From positions 1-6,975 of the forward strand of contig JAMOMO010000196.1 of assembly GCA_027067035.1 (NCBI GenBank): DNA of 6,975 bases, in the 5' to 3' direction. Positions 1 to 6,457 of the stretch are shown here, piece after piece (within the stretch, counting starts at the first letter, position 1; each line of letters starts with the position of its first letter). The notes below the pieces were generated by a model. The model saw only the letters and a list, made by a program, of their open reading frames with translations, was not told where the DNA came from and made no database searches. The stretch is from Desulfobulbaceae bacterium. Its GTDB lineage: Bacteria > Desulfobacterota > Desulfobulbia > Desulfobulbales > Desulfocapsaceae. A program made the position numbers and the translations under genes.

Positions 1-464
1 AGCATTATACAACTAAAAAGAAAAATACACATGAATACGCGGTGGAGGTGTTCGCCTTTGATGCCAATGGCGTCCTGTTGTCGGAAATGAGTAAAAATTA
101 TCAGGGGGGTACCTTTACACTCACTGACAAAAATGTCTTTATCGAAGAAAGAATGAAGGAGTTCCTGCCTCCTGCGGATGGTGACATTCCGGATGGATTT
201 GAAAAAAAGATTGAGGCAGTGGATTTGACTTATTCGAGGCTCAGAGCTGTAAGAACACTGATTGAGGCTGAAATGACTGTGGAGGCAAAAACACTTCTCA
301 ATCAGGTTGAGTCCAGGTATGCAAAAGGTAAAAAAGAGATGTTAACAGGCTACATATTTGCGTTACAGGGTGAATGTGAAAAATCTCGCCTGCTCCTTGG
401 GAGAGCAAAAGAAATTAATCCCAATGTCTGTATTCCCGACGAATATAGAGCATTGTGCCAATAG
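1..464 (+). CDS. C-terminal part of a protein with a TPR-like helical end (5' end outside window)
   Basis: The frame is open from the left edge (first full codon at base 3) to the TAG at 462-464, giving 153 visible residues. I read it as the tail of a longer gene. The GTG at 42 has no Shine-Dalgarno sequence before it, and the frame runs on upstream of it without a stop. The first ~60 residues look beta-rich (AVEVFAFDANGVLLSEM, then GGTFTLTDKNVFI). The last ~85 are helical: an RLRAVRTLIEAEMTVEAKTL stretch is followed by a segment with ALQGECEKSRLLLGRAKEINPN, which has the small/large residue spacing and Asn-Pro ending of a tetratricopeptide-like helix pair. TPR units usually mediate protein contacts. 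No catalytic motif is visible and I do not recognise the family. A standalone 140-residue protein starting at 42 is possible but less likely. Confidence 0.7.
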   Translation, partial: HYTTKKKNTHEYAVEVFAFDANGVLLSEMSKNYQGGTFTLTDKNVFIEERMKEFLPPADGDIPDGFEKKIEAVDLTYSRLRAVRTLIEAEMTVEAKTLLNQVESRYAKGKKEMLTGYIFALQGECEKSRLLLGRAKEINPNVCIPDEYRALCQ

Positions 465-479
465 GCAGATATATGCCCG

Positions 480-559
480 GCTGTTCATCAGGCGGTCATG
501 AATCATCTGTCAGGCTCTTCGGCCCCTGCTGTTCATTGATATCGGTAGATTCATGAATC
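480..559. repeat. Two-part imperfect direct repeat upstream of comM
   Basis: GCTGTTCAT occurs at 480-488 and 528-536. TCATGAATC follows each copy, at 496-504 and 551-559. The two modules are offset by 48 and 55 bases, so the spacing inside each unit differs. The second TCATGAATC lies within a perfect 12-base palindrome, GATTCATGAATC (548-559). The repeat sits in the only gap before comM, so it could be a regulator site or a chance relic. The sequence alone does not decide. Confidence 0.35.
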
Positions 560-620
560 CAGAAGATCTCCCTGGCGATGCCCCACAGGCATTTCATCGG
601 TGGTGACGATCAACTCAATA

Positions 621-626
621 AAAGGA
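621..626 (+). promoter_or_regulatory. Ribosome binding site of comM
   Basis: AAAGGA lies 8 bases before the ATG at 635. The spacing is good and supports this start. The translated N-terminus MLAKVHSGTVQGV is also the usual beginning of the ComM/YifB family. Confidence 0.7.
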
Positions 627-634
627 ACTGACAA

Positions 635-2155
635 ATGCTGGCAAAAGTTCACAGTGGAACGGTACAGGGGGTGAATGGCCTGTCTGTTGTGGTTGAGGTG
701 GATCTTGCCCTCGGGTTGCCCATGTTCACCACTGTCGGCCTTCCCGATGGTTCCGTCAAGGAAAGCAAGGAACGGGTCAAGGCAGCCATTAAAAACAGCG
801 CCTACGATTTCCCCCCGAAGCGAATAACAGTGAATCTTGCCCCGGCTGACGTCAAGAAGGGCGGATCCGGCTTTGATCTTCCCATGGCCATTGGAATTCT
901 TGCTGCATCTGAATTGTTTCCCGTCGATCTTCTGGAGCACTATGCAATCCTTGGAGAGTTATCACTTGATGGCTCGGTTCGTCCTGTTCCCGGCATACTT
1001 CCTGTGACGCTCAATGCCCGTGACAGTGGATTGAAGGGGGTCCTTGTTCCTGAAGCCAACAAAGTGGAAGCAGCCGTGGTCAAGGGGATAGATGTGATAG
1101 CGGTAGCGACCCTTTCTGAAGCGGTGGAGTTCCTTGCCGGCAGACGGGATCTGCACCCCATGCAGCTTGATCTGGAAGATCTCCTTGCCGGTTCCTCCAG
1201 ATATAATGTGGATTTCCAGGAGGTGAAGGGGCAGGAACATGTCAAACGTGCCTTTGAAATAGCCGCATCCGGTGGACACAATGTTGCCCTGAAAGGTCCT
1301 CCGGGATCAGGAAAGACCATGCTTGCCAGAAGACTGCCCACAATTCTGCCACAGATGAGTTTTGAAGAGGCGCTGGAGACCACAAAAATATATTCCATTG
1401 TCGGGAAGCTCAGCGCGGAGCAGCCACTGATTTCTGTCCGCCCTTTCCGGGCGCCGCACCATACTATTTCTGATGCCGGTCTCATCGGTGGCGGTCAGGT
1501 TCCGCGTCCGGGTGAGGTTTCTCTTGCCCATAACGGGGTCCTGTTTCTTGACGAACTTCCTGAGTTTAAGAAACATGTACTGGAAGTTCTGCGGCAGCCC
1601 CTTGAATCCGGGGATGTCTCCATTGCAAGGGCGCTGCAGACCCTGCAGTTTCCGGCACGTTTTCTTCTGGTGGTGGCTTCTAATCCATGCCCGTGTGGTT
1701 ATTATTCCGATAAATTGCGTGAGTGTACCTGCAGCCCGCAGCAGATTCAACGCTATACAGGCAGAGTGTCAGGTCCGCTCCTTGACCGTATCGATCTCCA
1801 TCTTGAGGTGGGGGCTGTTCCATTTAAAGAGATTCACGATGAACGCCAGGGGGAGTCGTCTGCTGCAATAAAAAAGCGGGTGGATGAAAGCAGACAACGG
1901 CAGCACCACAGGTATTCCGGCAGGCGGAGGATTCACTGTAATGCGCAGATGGGCCCTGCTGAGATTGAAGCATATTGTAAGCTTGATGCTCCGTCAATGC
2001 GGCTTCTTGAGAAAAGTGTTGAAAAACTGGGTCTATCTGCACGCGGCTATCACAGGATTCTCAAAATTGCCAGAACCATAGCGGACATGGACAACAAAGA
2101 GGATCTCGAGCTGTCTCATGTGGCCGAGGCTGTGCAGTATCGCCGACATGGCTGA
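635..2155 (+). CDS. comM: ComM/YifB family Mg-chelatase-like AAA+ ATPase
   Basis: This is an intact 506-residue protein of normal family length. Residues ~20-145 form the N-terminal ChlI-type domain, with conserved GLPDGSVKESKERVKAAI and ITVNLAPADVKKGGSGFDLP. The AAA+ core spans ~190-400: Walker A GPPGSGKT (221-228), the family signature FRAPHHTISDAGLIGGG (271-287), Walker B LFLDELPEF (303-311), sensor-1 Asn350, a four-cysteine cluster (C352, C354, C364, C366) that may bind metal, and LLDRIDLH with a likely arginine finger at R385. The C-terminal Mg-chelatase-type helical domain follows (~405-500). In naturally transformable bacteria ComM is a hexameric ATP-driven helicase that promotes branch migration during integration of incoming DNA. 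It is also widespread in species not known to be transformable. All key residues are present, so the gene looks functional. It may be co-transcribed with the exported EEP gene 78 bases downstream. Confidence 0.96.
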   Translation: MLAKVHSGTVQGVNGLSVVVEVDLALGLPMFTTVGLPDGSVKESKERVKAAIKNSAYDFPPKRITVNLAPADVKKGGSGFDLPMAIGILAASELFPVDLLEHYAILGELSLDGSVRPVPGILPVTLNARDSGLKGVLVPEANKVEAAVVKGIDVIAVATLSEAVEFLAGRRDLHPMQLDLEDLLAGSSRYNVDFQEVKGQEHVKRAFEIAASGGHNVALKGPPGSGKTMLARRLPTILPQMSFEEALETTKIYSIVGKLSAEQPLISVRPFRAPHHTISDAGLIGGGQVPRPGEVSLAHNGVLFLDELPEFKKHVLEVLRQPLESGDVSIARALQTLQFPARFLLVVASNPCPCGYYSDKLRECTCSPQQIQRYTGRVSGPLLDRIDLHLEVGAVPFKEIHDERQGESSAAIKKRVDESRQRQHHRYSGRRRIHCNAQMGPAEIEAYCKLDAPSMRLLEKSVEKLGLSARGYHRILKIARTIADMDNKEDLELSHVAEAVQYRRHG

Positions 2156-2165
2156 GCTGAAAAAA

Positions 2166-2177
2166 ACAGGGCCCTGT
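2166..2177. repeat. 12-base perfect palindrome between comM and the EEP gene
   Basis: ACAGGGCCCTGT is a perfect palindrome 10 bases after the comM stop. It has no loop and no following T-run, so it is a poor terminator. It could be a protein-binding site or chance. Confidence 0.3.
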
Positions 2178-2233
2178 ATGACACATCTTCCCGGTGCATA
2201 TCACCCGCTCCTCTTTACAAGAGCTCTGTTCCA

Positions 2234-3451
2234 ATGAAAAAGATATCTCTATTTACTGCATTGCTCAGCATGATGTTTTACCTGTTCCTTCAGACAGGTG
2301 CCTGCGGCGAAGAGGCTCCCATCCGTATCACCACATGGAATCTGGAGCATATGATGAGTGAGGATGTTTATACGCAGTGGCGTGAATTTTGTGCTCAGGA
2401 AGCAGTGGGATGGGATGATACTGAGGCAAAAAAACAGGGGAAATCACCTGAACTGACATATTGCAGCGCCCACAGTGGCATGCATTGGCCAGGGAATGGG
2501 TATCGGGAGGCGTTGTCGCTGCGCACAAGGGAAAATTTTCAAGAGAAAGTCAATGCCCTCAAACTCCGTGCCGCTGAGCTTGATTCAGATATCTTTGCCT
2601 TTCAGGAGGTAAGTGATGCTGCCGCCATAGGCCGAATTCTTCCTGAGGACAGGTACACCGTTTTTTTCAGGAAGATGCCGGGTATTGCCATGCAGGTCGG
2701 GTATGCCGTAAAAAAGAGTTTAGCCCGGACTGCCGCTGTTCGTCTGATTGAAGACCTGGCGGTATGTGATGTCCGTGACCGTATTGATCTGAATAATCCT
2801 TCGAGTTGCACAGAAGATTCCTACCGGACGCGGCCCGGGCTGGAGCTGACGGTTACCATAAGAGGTGAATCTGTTACATTCCTGAATGTTCATCTGAAAT
2901 CATCCTGCCGGAGTTATGCCGTAAATGACCTTCCGGAAAATGCCGGAAAACGTGCAAGGCGTGGCTGCAGAATGTTGCGCGACCAGATTCCGGTTCTGGA
3001 GTCCTGGATAGACAGCAGGGCGCGCAACAATGAGCTTTTTGTTTTACTGGGTGATTTTAACAGAGATTTTGTCAGGGAAATCACAAAGAAGATGCCGGCA
3101 CGACTGGATGGGTCAAGCAGTAAAGATCCAATACTGGCACAAACGAAAATAGGGTCAATTTTCAAAGAGCTCTCAGACAATGATCCCGATGGAGCAGATC
3201 TGTATTTTGAATGGCAGAAAATTAACGGGCCCTGGAAACGGACCTGTACGCGTGAAGACGGGAGCAGCTATAAGGTGAGATCCTGTCACCGCGGGATTGA
3301 TCATCTTCTATTTTCAAAGAGCTTTGTGAAGGTGTTTTTAGATAATCGACAGAGAGTTGCGGGGGAGGGCAGTGATTATGGCGATGAATCCTATTGTGCC
3401 GACAGGGCACGTCCCTCTGATCATTGTCCCGTCAGCCTGACGGTCTACTGA
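2234..3451 (+). CDS. Exported endonuclease/exonuclease/phosphatase (EEP) family protein
   Basis: The protein has 405 residues. It opens with a signal peptide: Lys2-Lys3, a hydrophobic core at ~5-20, and a likely signal peptidase I site near GACG-EE (24-26). Cys24 lacks a leucine at -3, so a lipoprotein is unlikely. EEP-fold (DNase I-like) motifs appear in order: TTWNLEHM with metal-site Asn36, FQEV with Glu125, LNVHLKS with His220, LLGDFNRD with Asp274 and Asn276, RGIDHLLFS with Asp356, and SDHCPV with Asp396-His397. The full active-site set suggests a metal-dependent phosphodiesterase or phosphatase acting in the periplasm or outside the cell. DNA, RNA, a lipid headgroup or a phospho-metabolite are all possible substrates. 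About 85 residues separate the first two motifs. The mature part has ten cysteines, suggesting disulfides. The ATG has only a weak AAGAG at 2218-2222 as ribosome site. The gene follows comM in the same direction after 78 bases. Confidence 0.88.
   Translation: MKKISLFTALLSMMFYLFLQTGACGEEAPIRITTWNLEHMMSEDVYTQWREFCAQEAVGWDDTEAKKQGKSPELTYCSAHSGMHWPGNGYREALSLRTRENFQEKVNALKLRAAELDSDIFAFQEVSDAAAIGRILPEDRYTVFFRKMPGIAMQVGYAVKKSLARTAAVRLIEDLAVCDVRDRIDLNNPSSCTEDSYRTRPGLELTVTIRGESVTFLNVHLKSSCRSYAVNDLPENAGKRARRGCRMLRDQIPVLESWIDSRARNNELFVLLGDFNRDFVREITKKMPARLDGSSSKDPILAQTKIGSIFKELSDNDPDGADLYFEWQKINGPWKRTCTREDGSSYKVRSCHRGIDHLLFSKSFVKVFLDNRQRVAGEGSDYGDESYCADRARPSDHCPVSLTVY
3429..3443 (+). repeat. GC-rich hairpin at the 3' end of the EEP coding sequence
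   Basis: CCGTCAG-C-CTGACGG forms a perfect inverted repeat whose right arm ends 8 bases before the end of the EEP stop codon, encoding part of PVSLTV. A real RNA hairpin would have a 6-bp stem and a 3-base loop. No U-tract follows, so it may be a transcript-end stabiliser or a pause site rather than an intrinsic terminator. Confidence 0.4.
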
Positions 3452-3506
3452 TTTCTGAATGGATCAGCCGTGTGGCAGGGTGACGAGCACCTCTTGGCAT
3501 GGAACA

Positions 3507-3546
3507 AGGGGAGTCCACCGGCACTGTGTCACCGGTGAACACCCCT
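3507..3546. terminator. Candidate bidirectional terminator hairpin between convergent genes
   Basis: AGGGG (3507-3511) pairs with CCCCT (3542-3546), and CACCGG (3516-3521) pairs with CCGGTG (3532-3537). The two stems are separated by a symmetric 4-base internal loop, and the terminal loop has 10 bases. It lies between the stops of two convergent genes (3451 on + and 3554 on -), where a shared terminator is expected. Neither side has a U-tract, which lowers confidence in intrinsic termination. Confidence 0.4.
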
Positions 3547-3553
3547 GCCCGGG

Positions 3554-5707
3554 TCATACTGTAAACTGCGTGAGAATATCCTTTAATCGCTGAGCCAGTT
3601 CATTGAGCTCCTTGGAGCTCTTATTGACATGTGTACTGTTGTTGTTGATGTCATATGATGCCTGCCCGACTTCAGCAATATCCGCGGCGACCTCTTTGGT
3701 CACACTTGATGCCTGTGCAACATTTTCATTTACCTCCAGAATTCCCTGAGAGGCCTGAGAGACGTTGTCTGCGATCTCCTGTGTTGCATTTTTCTGTTCT
3801 TCAATGGTTATTGCAACAGTGGAAATCATCTCGTTTACTTCAGTGATAATTCCTGTTATATGAGTGATTTCTGTCACAGAACCTTGTGTCGCATTCTGTA
3901 TTTTGGAGATTTTCTCCTTGATCTCTCCTGTTGCCTCTGATGTCTGTTTGGCAAGATCTTTTATTTCATTGGCAACCACAGCAAATCCCTTTCCGGCCTC
4001 TCCGGCCCTTGCGGCTTCAATGGTTGCGTTGAGTGCCAGCAGGTTGGTCTGTCCCGATATTTCAGTAATTGCCTCAGTTACTTTTCCTATCTCCTTGGCG
4101 GCAATACCTAATGCGTTGATTTGCTGGGAAGCATTTTCCGCCTGGGTGACAGCACTTTGCGCAATATGCTGTGTTTTTTCAGTGTTGGTGGCTATCTCTG
4201 TTATGGTTGTCGACATTTCTTCTGCTGCAGACGATACCATGTTTACGTTCACTGAGGTTTCCTCTGATGCCGCGGCAACGGAATCCATATTCACGCTCAT
4301 TTCTTCGGCTGCTGCGGCAACCGTATTTGCCTTGGCAGTTGTCTGTTCGGAATTTGCTGACATCTGGTTGGAGACTAACGAGAGTTCCTCGGAAGAGGAG
4401 GAGAGGGTCTTTACGCCAAAAGAAATATCCTGAAATATCGCAGTGAGATTTTTTGTCATATTCTCCATGTCACGGTATACACCAACGAGTGCGGAATCAC
4501 CTTTGCGCTTAAATTTCACCAGTAAATTTCCCTGGGCGATGCTTCGGGCGACGTCAGCAATATCGGAGGGATCGGCACCCAGCTGGCCGAGTACGCTTTT
4601 TGTAATCAATAAACTCAGTGCAAGCCCAAGTATAATGGCAATAACTGCAAAGAGAATAATGCTGTTTCTGGTGCTGCCGACCCTTTCACTATTTGCCTGC
4701 TGCCGAACCTTCATCAGTCCTTCCTCTTCTCCGCTGAAGTCACCCATGAGGCCTCTGAATGAATCAAAATATTGTTTTCCATGGGCTTCGGCAATAAGAT
4801 CCGCCATGTCATCCATGGTTTTTGCACTGCCGATCTTTCGGCGGAGCTCAATGCTTGGTTCAATAACGTTCTTTTTCCATTCAGCAATTGTGGTTTCCAT
4901 CTCATCCAGCAGCTTCACCTGATCAGGATTATCACTGACTGTCTTTTTCAATTCTGAAATACGTTCGAGAAACTGTCTGTTTCCATTGATGTAGGGAGCG
5001 AGAAAATCCTCCTTCCCGGCAAGGAGAAAGCCACGGGTTCCTGTCTCCATGTCCACGGCTGTTGCAAGAATGGCATTGGCCTCCATCATCACCTGATAGG
5101 TGTGCTCAATGGCCTGGAATGATTTGCTGAGTTCAGAGGAAGAGCCGGTTTTATCAGCGGTTGCTTTTTTCCGCTGGACCATCAGAGCCTTTTCGCGATC
5201 ATTGAAAAGCTTGATCTGGGCACGAAACCTGTCAAAATAGTGTTTACCCTTTCCCTCACCAACGAGCTTTGCCATGTCATTCATGGTCTCGGCATCTCCG
5301 ATCTGCCGTCGAAGTTCAATATTGGGTTCGGTTACATTTTTCTGCCATGATTTCAGAACAGTACTCATCTCATCAAGTCGTTGAACCTGGACGGGATTGT
5401 CCGAAACGGTTCTCTTCAGGGAGATAATTTTTTCGTAAGTGAGTCTTTCACCATTTTTATAGGGTGTCAGGAAGCTTTCTTTGCCTGCCAGCAGAAAACC
5501 GCGCATCCCGGTTTCCATGTCAACTGCAGATGCGATGATGTCTTTGGCCTGCGACAAAACATTGTGCGTGTGTTCCACCGATTGATTGGTTTGACTCATT
5601 TTATTGATATTAAAAAGAGTGATCACCACAATGATGACCAGCAGAACCAGGGGGGTTAAACCGCCGATCAAAACTTTTACCATGAGTGGTAAATTCTTAA
5701 ATTTCAT
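3554..5707 (-). CDS. Methyl-accepting chemotaxis protein with tandem CHASE3 sensor domains
   Basis: I chose the ATG at 5707 (717 residues). It has a strong Shine-Dalgarno, and the protein then begins MKFKNLPLMVKVLIGG just before a membrane segment. A GTG at 5800 in the same frame has no ribosome site and would add an unlikely 31-residue extension. Order: TM1 ~10-34; first CHASE3 domain ~40-190 with AVDMETGMRGFLLAGKE (61-77); second CHASE3 ~197-341 with AVDMETGTRGFLLAGKE (217-233); TM2 ~348-370; HAMP ~370-425; then a long coiled-coil signalling domain. The conserved tip ISGQTNLLALNATIEAARAG with AGKGFAVVANEI spans ~550-582. The tip binds CheA and CheW, so the protein should relay a periplasmic signal to chemotaxis or a related Che pathway. 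The C-terminus (DILTQFTV) lacks a CheR-docking pentapeptide of the NWETF type. No che genes adjoin it, so it is an orphan receptor. The ligand is unknown. Confidence 0.96.
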   Translation of the reverse strand: MKFKNLPLMVKVLIGGLTPLVLLVIIVVITLFNINKMSQTNQSVEHTHNVLSQAKDIIASAVDMETGMRGFLLAGKESFLTPYKNGERLTYEKIISLKRTVSDNPVQVQRLDEMSTVLKSWQKNVTEPNIELRRQIGDAETMNDMAKLVGEGKGKHYFDRFRAQIKLFNDREKALMVQRKKATADKTGSSSELSKSFQAIEHTYQVMMEANAILATAVDMETGTRGFLLAGKEDFLAPYINGNRQFLERISELKKTVSDNPDQVKLLDEMETTIAEWKKNVIEPSIELRRKIGSAKTMDDMADLIAEAHGKQYFDSFRGLMGDFSGEEEGLMKVRQQANSERVGSTRNSIILFAVIAIILGLALSLLITKSVLGQLGADPSDIADVARSIAQGNLLVKFKRKGDSALVGVYRDMENMTKNLTAIFQDISFGVKTLSSSSEELSLVSNQMSANSEQTTAKANTVAAAAEEMSVNMDSVAAASEETSVNVNMVSSAAEEMSTTITEIATNTEKTQHIAQSAVTQAENASQQINALGIAAKEIGKVTEAITEISGQTNLLALNATIEAARAGEAGKGFAVVANEIKDLAKQTSEATGEIKEKISKIQNATQGSVTEITHITGIITEVNEMISTVAITIEEQKNATQEIADNVSQASQGILEVNENVAQASSVTKEVAADIAEVGQASYDINNNSTHVNKSSKELNELAQRLKDILTQFTV
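4685..5575 (-). repeat. Internal tandem duplication encoding two CHASE3 domains
   Basis: Residues 45-186 and 201-342 of the chemoreceptor align without gaps at a register of 156 residues (468 bases). By hand I count about 81 identities in 142 positions. Shared blocks include AVDMETG-RGFLLAGKE, KTVSDNP or RTVSDNP, and EP-IELRR-IG. The DNA has diverged at many synonymous sites, so this is an old in-frame duplication and not a recent one or an assembly artefact. Confidence 0.85.
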
Positions 5708-5710
5708 TCT

Positions 5711-5720
5711 CTCCTCTCCT
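5711..5720 (-). promoter_or_regulatory. Ribosome binding site that fixes the chemoreceptor start
   Basis: On the minus strand AGGAGAGGAG precedes the ATG at 5707. It contains two overlapping AGGAG cores, 8 and 3 bases from the start codon. The first is optimally spaced. This decides for the 717-residue product over the upstream GTG at 5800. Confidence 0.85.
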
Positions 5721-5740
5721 ATGAAGAATAATACAACAAA

Positions 5741-5749
5741 AGTATAGCA
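5741..5749 (-). promoter_or_regulatory. Candidate extended -10 promoter of the chemoreceptor gene
   Basis: The minus strand reads TGCTATACT, an extended -10 (TGn followed by TATACT, 5 of 6 to consensus). Transcription would start near 5733 and give a leader of about 25 bases that includes the ribosome site. I see no good -35 at 16-18 bases, nor a flagellar sigma-28 type -10 nearby. Confidence 0.35.
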
Positions 5750-5835
5750 CCTGAACCCATTACAGAGACGTGGAAGCAGATACGCTGGCAAGTCACCCAC
5801 CCGAAGAACATGTACGGAGTGAGATAAAGGGGGTA

Positions 5836-5862
5836 TTGACGTATTCAGAAGCTGTTAACGTA
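5836..5862 (+). repeat. Short direct repeat, possible paired operator
   Basis: TTGACGTA (5836-5843) and TTAACGTA (5855-5862) match at 7 of 8 bases and are 19 bases apart, close to two helical turns. They lie about 90 bases upstream of the candidate chemoreceptor -10. A dimeric regulator could bind here, but the motif is short enough to be chance. Confidence 0.22.
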
Positions 5863-5952
5863 AAGAAAATTCTTGTTGGTCTGACAGCGAGGGACGATGC
5901 GTGTATCCGGAATGGGTGTTTATCCTGAAAGCAGTTGTACCGTGAATGCGCT

Positions 5953-5982
5953 TTGTCTGCTGAATAATTGTAAGTCTATTAT
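5953..5982 (+). promoter_or_regulatory. Candidate sigma-70-type promoter in the divergent intergenic region
   Basis: TTGTCT (5953-5958, 4 of 6 to TTGACA) and TATTAT (5977-5982, 5 of 6 to TATAAT) are separated by 18 bases. Transcription would begin near 5989 and run through the AT-rich dyad and the 97-codon ORF. This is the best + strand promoter match I see in the gap. Confidence 0.35.
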
Positions 5983-6002
5983 CAAATGGGAAAAAATGTC
6001 AA

Positions 6003-6043
6003 AAGAAAAAGATTCTTTTTTTAATTTAAAAAAGATTTTTCTT
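6003..6043. repeat. AT-rich nested inverted repeat of 41 bases
   Basis: The outer arms are AAGAAAAA (6003-6010) and TTTTTCTT (6036-6043). The inner arms are TCTTTTTT (6014-6021) and AAAAAAGA (6028-6035), with a 6-base TAATTT loop. That gives 16 pairs interrupted by only a 3-base bulge (GAT, 6011-6013). Alternative pairing of 6006-6012 with 6014-6020 is also possible. The A- and T-runs between 5991 and 6040 should bend DNA strongly. No gene ends here on either strand, so a plain terminator role is not obvious. It lies just before the ATG at 6046. Confidence 0.55.
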
Positions 6044-6045
6044 GC

Positions 6046-6339
6046 ATGTGGTTTGAATTACAGGAAATAAATACAGTTTTTTCAGAGTTGATGCGAAAAC
6101 AACAATGGAGGAATCCCTGCAACATCTTTGCAACACCTTCAGGGCCAGAGAGAAAATCTCTCCAAAGTACAGTTTTGAGACAAGAGCTCAAAAGCATTCT
6201 GGAAAGTCTGTCTGAACAGGAATACGACGTTTGGCTGCGGCTGAGTTCTTTTCTGTTTTGCTCCATTGAGGAGAGAGGGTTGCTGTACTGTGCTGCAAAC
6301 TGTTTTCCGGGTAGCGGTGTCAGGATGAAAAGATCATGA
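6046..6339 (+). CDS. Doubtful small hypothetical protein
   Basis: This is a 97-codon ORF, from ATG 6046 to TGA 6339, in a gap otherwise empty of genes. I do not recognise the protein. Residues ~43-70 (VLRQELKSILESLSEQEYDVWLRLSSFL) would make an amphipathic helix pair, which is protein-like. Four cysteines are present. There is no convincing ribosome site before 6046 or before the alternative in-frame ATG at 6091. The overlapping minus-strand ORF (6021-6266) looks less protein-like. A candidate promoter lies at 5953-5982. It may be a real orphan small gene, a decayed remnant, or noise. Confidence 0.33.
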   Translation: MWFELQEINTVFSELMRKQQWRNPCNIFATPSGPERKSLQSTVLRQELKSILESLSEQEYDVWLRLSSFLFCSIEERGLLYCAANCFPGSGVRMKRS

Positions 6340-6372
6340 GAGTTAAATGTTGTCAGAATATAAATTGACTTT

Positions 6373-6416
6373 AGCGCTCCCGAAGTGATTAAATTTATTC
6401 ATCCAGCGGGGGCGCT
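6373..6416 (+). repeat. Long inverted repeat with 10-bp GC-rich arms
   Basis: AGCGCTCCCG (6373-6382) pairs with CGGGGGCGCT (6407-6416), 10 pairs with a single U-G wobble. The 24-base AT-rich middle itself has partial dyad symmetry around AAATTT. The element starts 33 bases after the small ORF and lies about 150 bases upstream of the sensor gene. No U-tract follows, so it fits a structured leader, an operator or a Rho-type end better than a classic intrinsic terminator. A weak TTGACT (6365-6370) abuts its left arm. Confidence 0.45.
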
Positions 6417-6440
6417 GAGTATTGTCATCAATCCCGTGCT

Positions 6441-6457
6441 GCTCTTTTTTGAAGAGC
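6441..6457 (+). repeat. Small hairpin in the sensor-gene leader
   Basis: GCTCTT (6441-6446) pairs with AAGAGC (6452-6457) around a 5-base TTTTG loop. One more U-G pair is possible, which would leave a 3-base loop. It is followed 10 bases on by a weaker stem, GAGAC (6468-6472) with GTCTC (6481-6485). Together with the inverted repeat at 6373-6416 this makes three hairpins in about 110 bases. Confidence 0.35.

Noticed and set aside
42..464. Complete 140-residue protein starting at GTG 42
   Set aside because: The frame is open further upstream to the window edge and no ribosome site precedes the GTG, so a truncated longer gene is more likely.
940..1485. 181-codon minus-strand ORF inside comM
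   Set aside because: It lies antisense to a well-conserved family gene with all motifs intact, and its own translation has no recognisable domain.
3864..4433. 189-codon plus-strand ORF antisense to the chemoreceptor
   Set aside because: It is a by-product of the repetitive Ala/Glu/Ser-rich signalling-domain codons on the other strand, and its translation is low-complexity.
5708..5800. Longer chemoreceptor start at GTG 5800
   Set aside because: There is no Shine-Dalgarno before it, the extra 31 residues are not typical of the family, and an excellent ribosome site serves the ATG at 5707.
6021..6266. 81-codon minus-strand ORF opposite the small hypothetical gene
   Set aside because: It has no ribosome site, its translation is rich in Ser, Cys and Arg with no pattern of secondary structure, and it ends within the AT-rich dyad.
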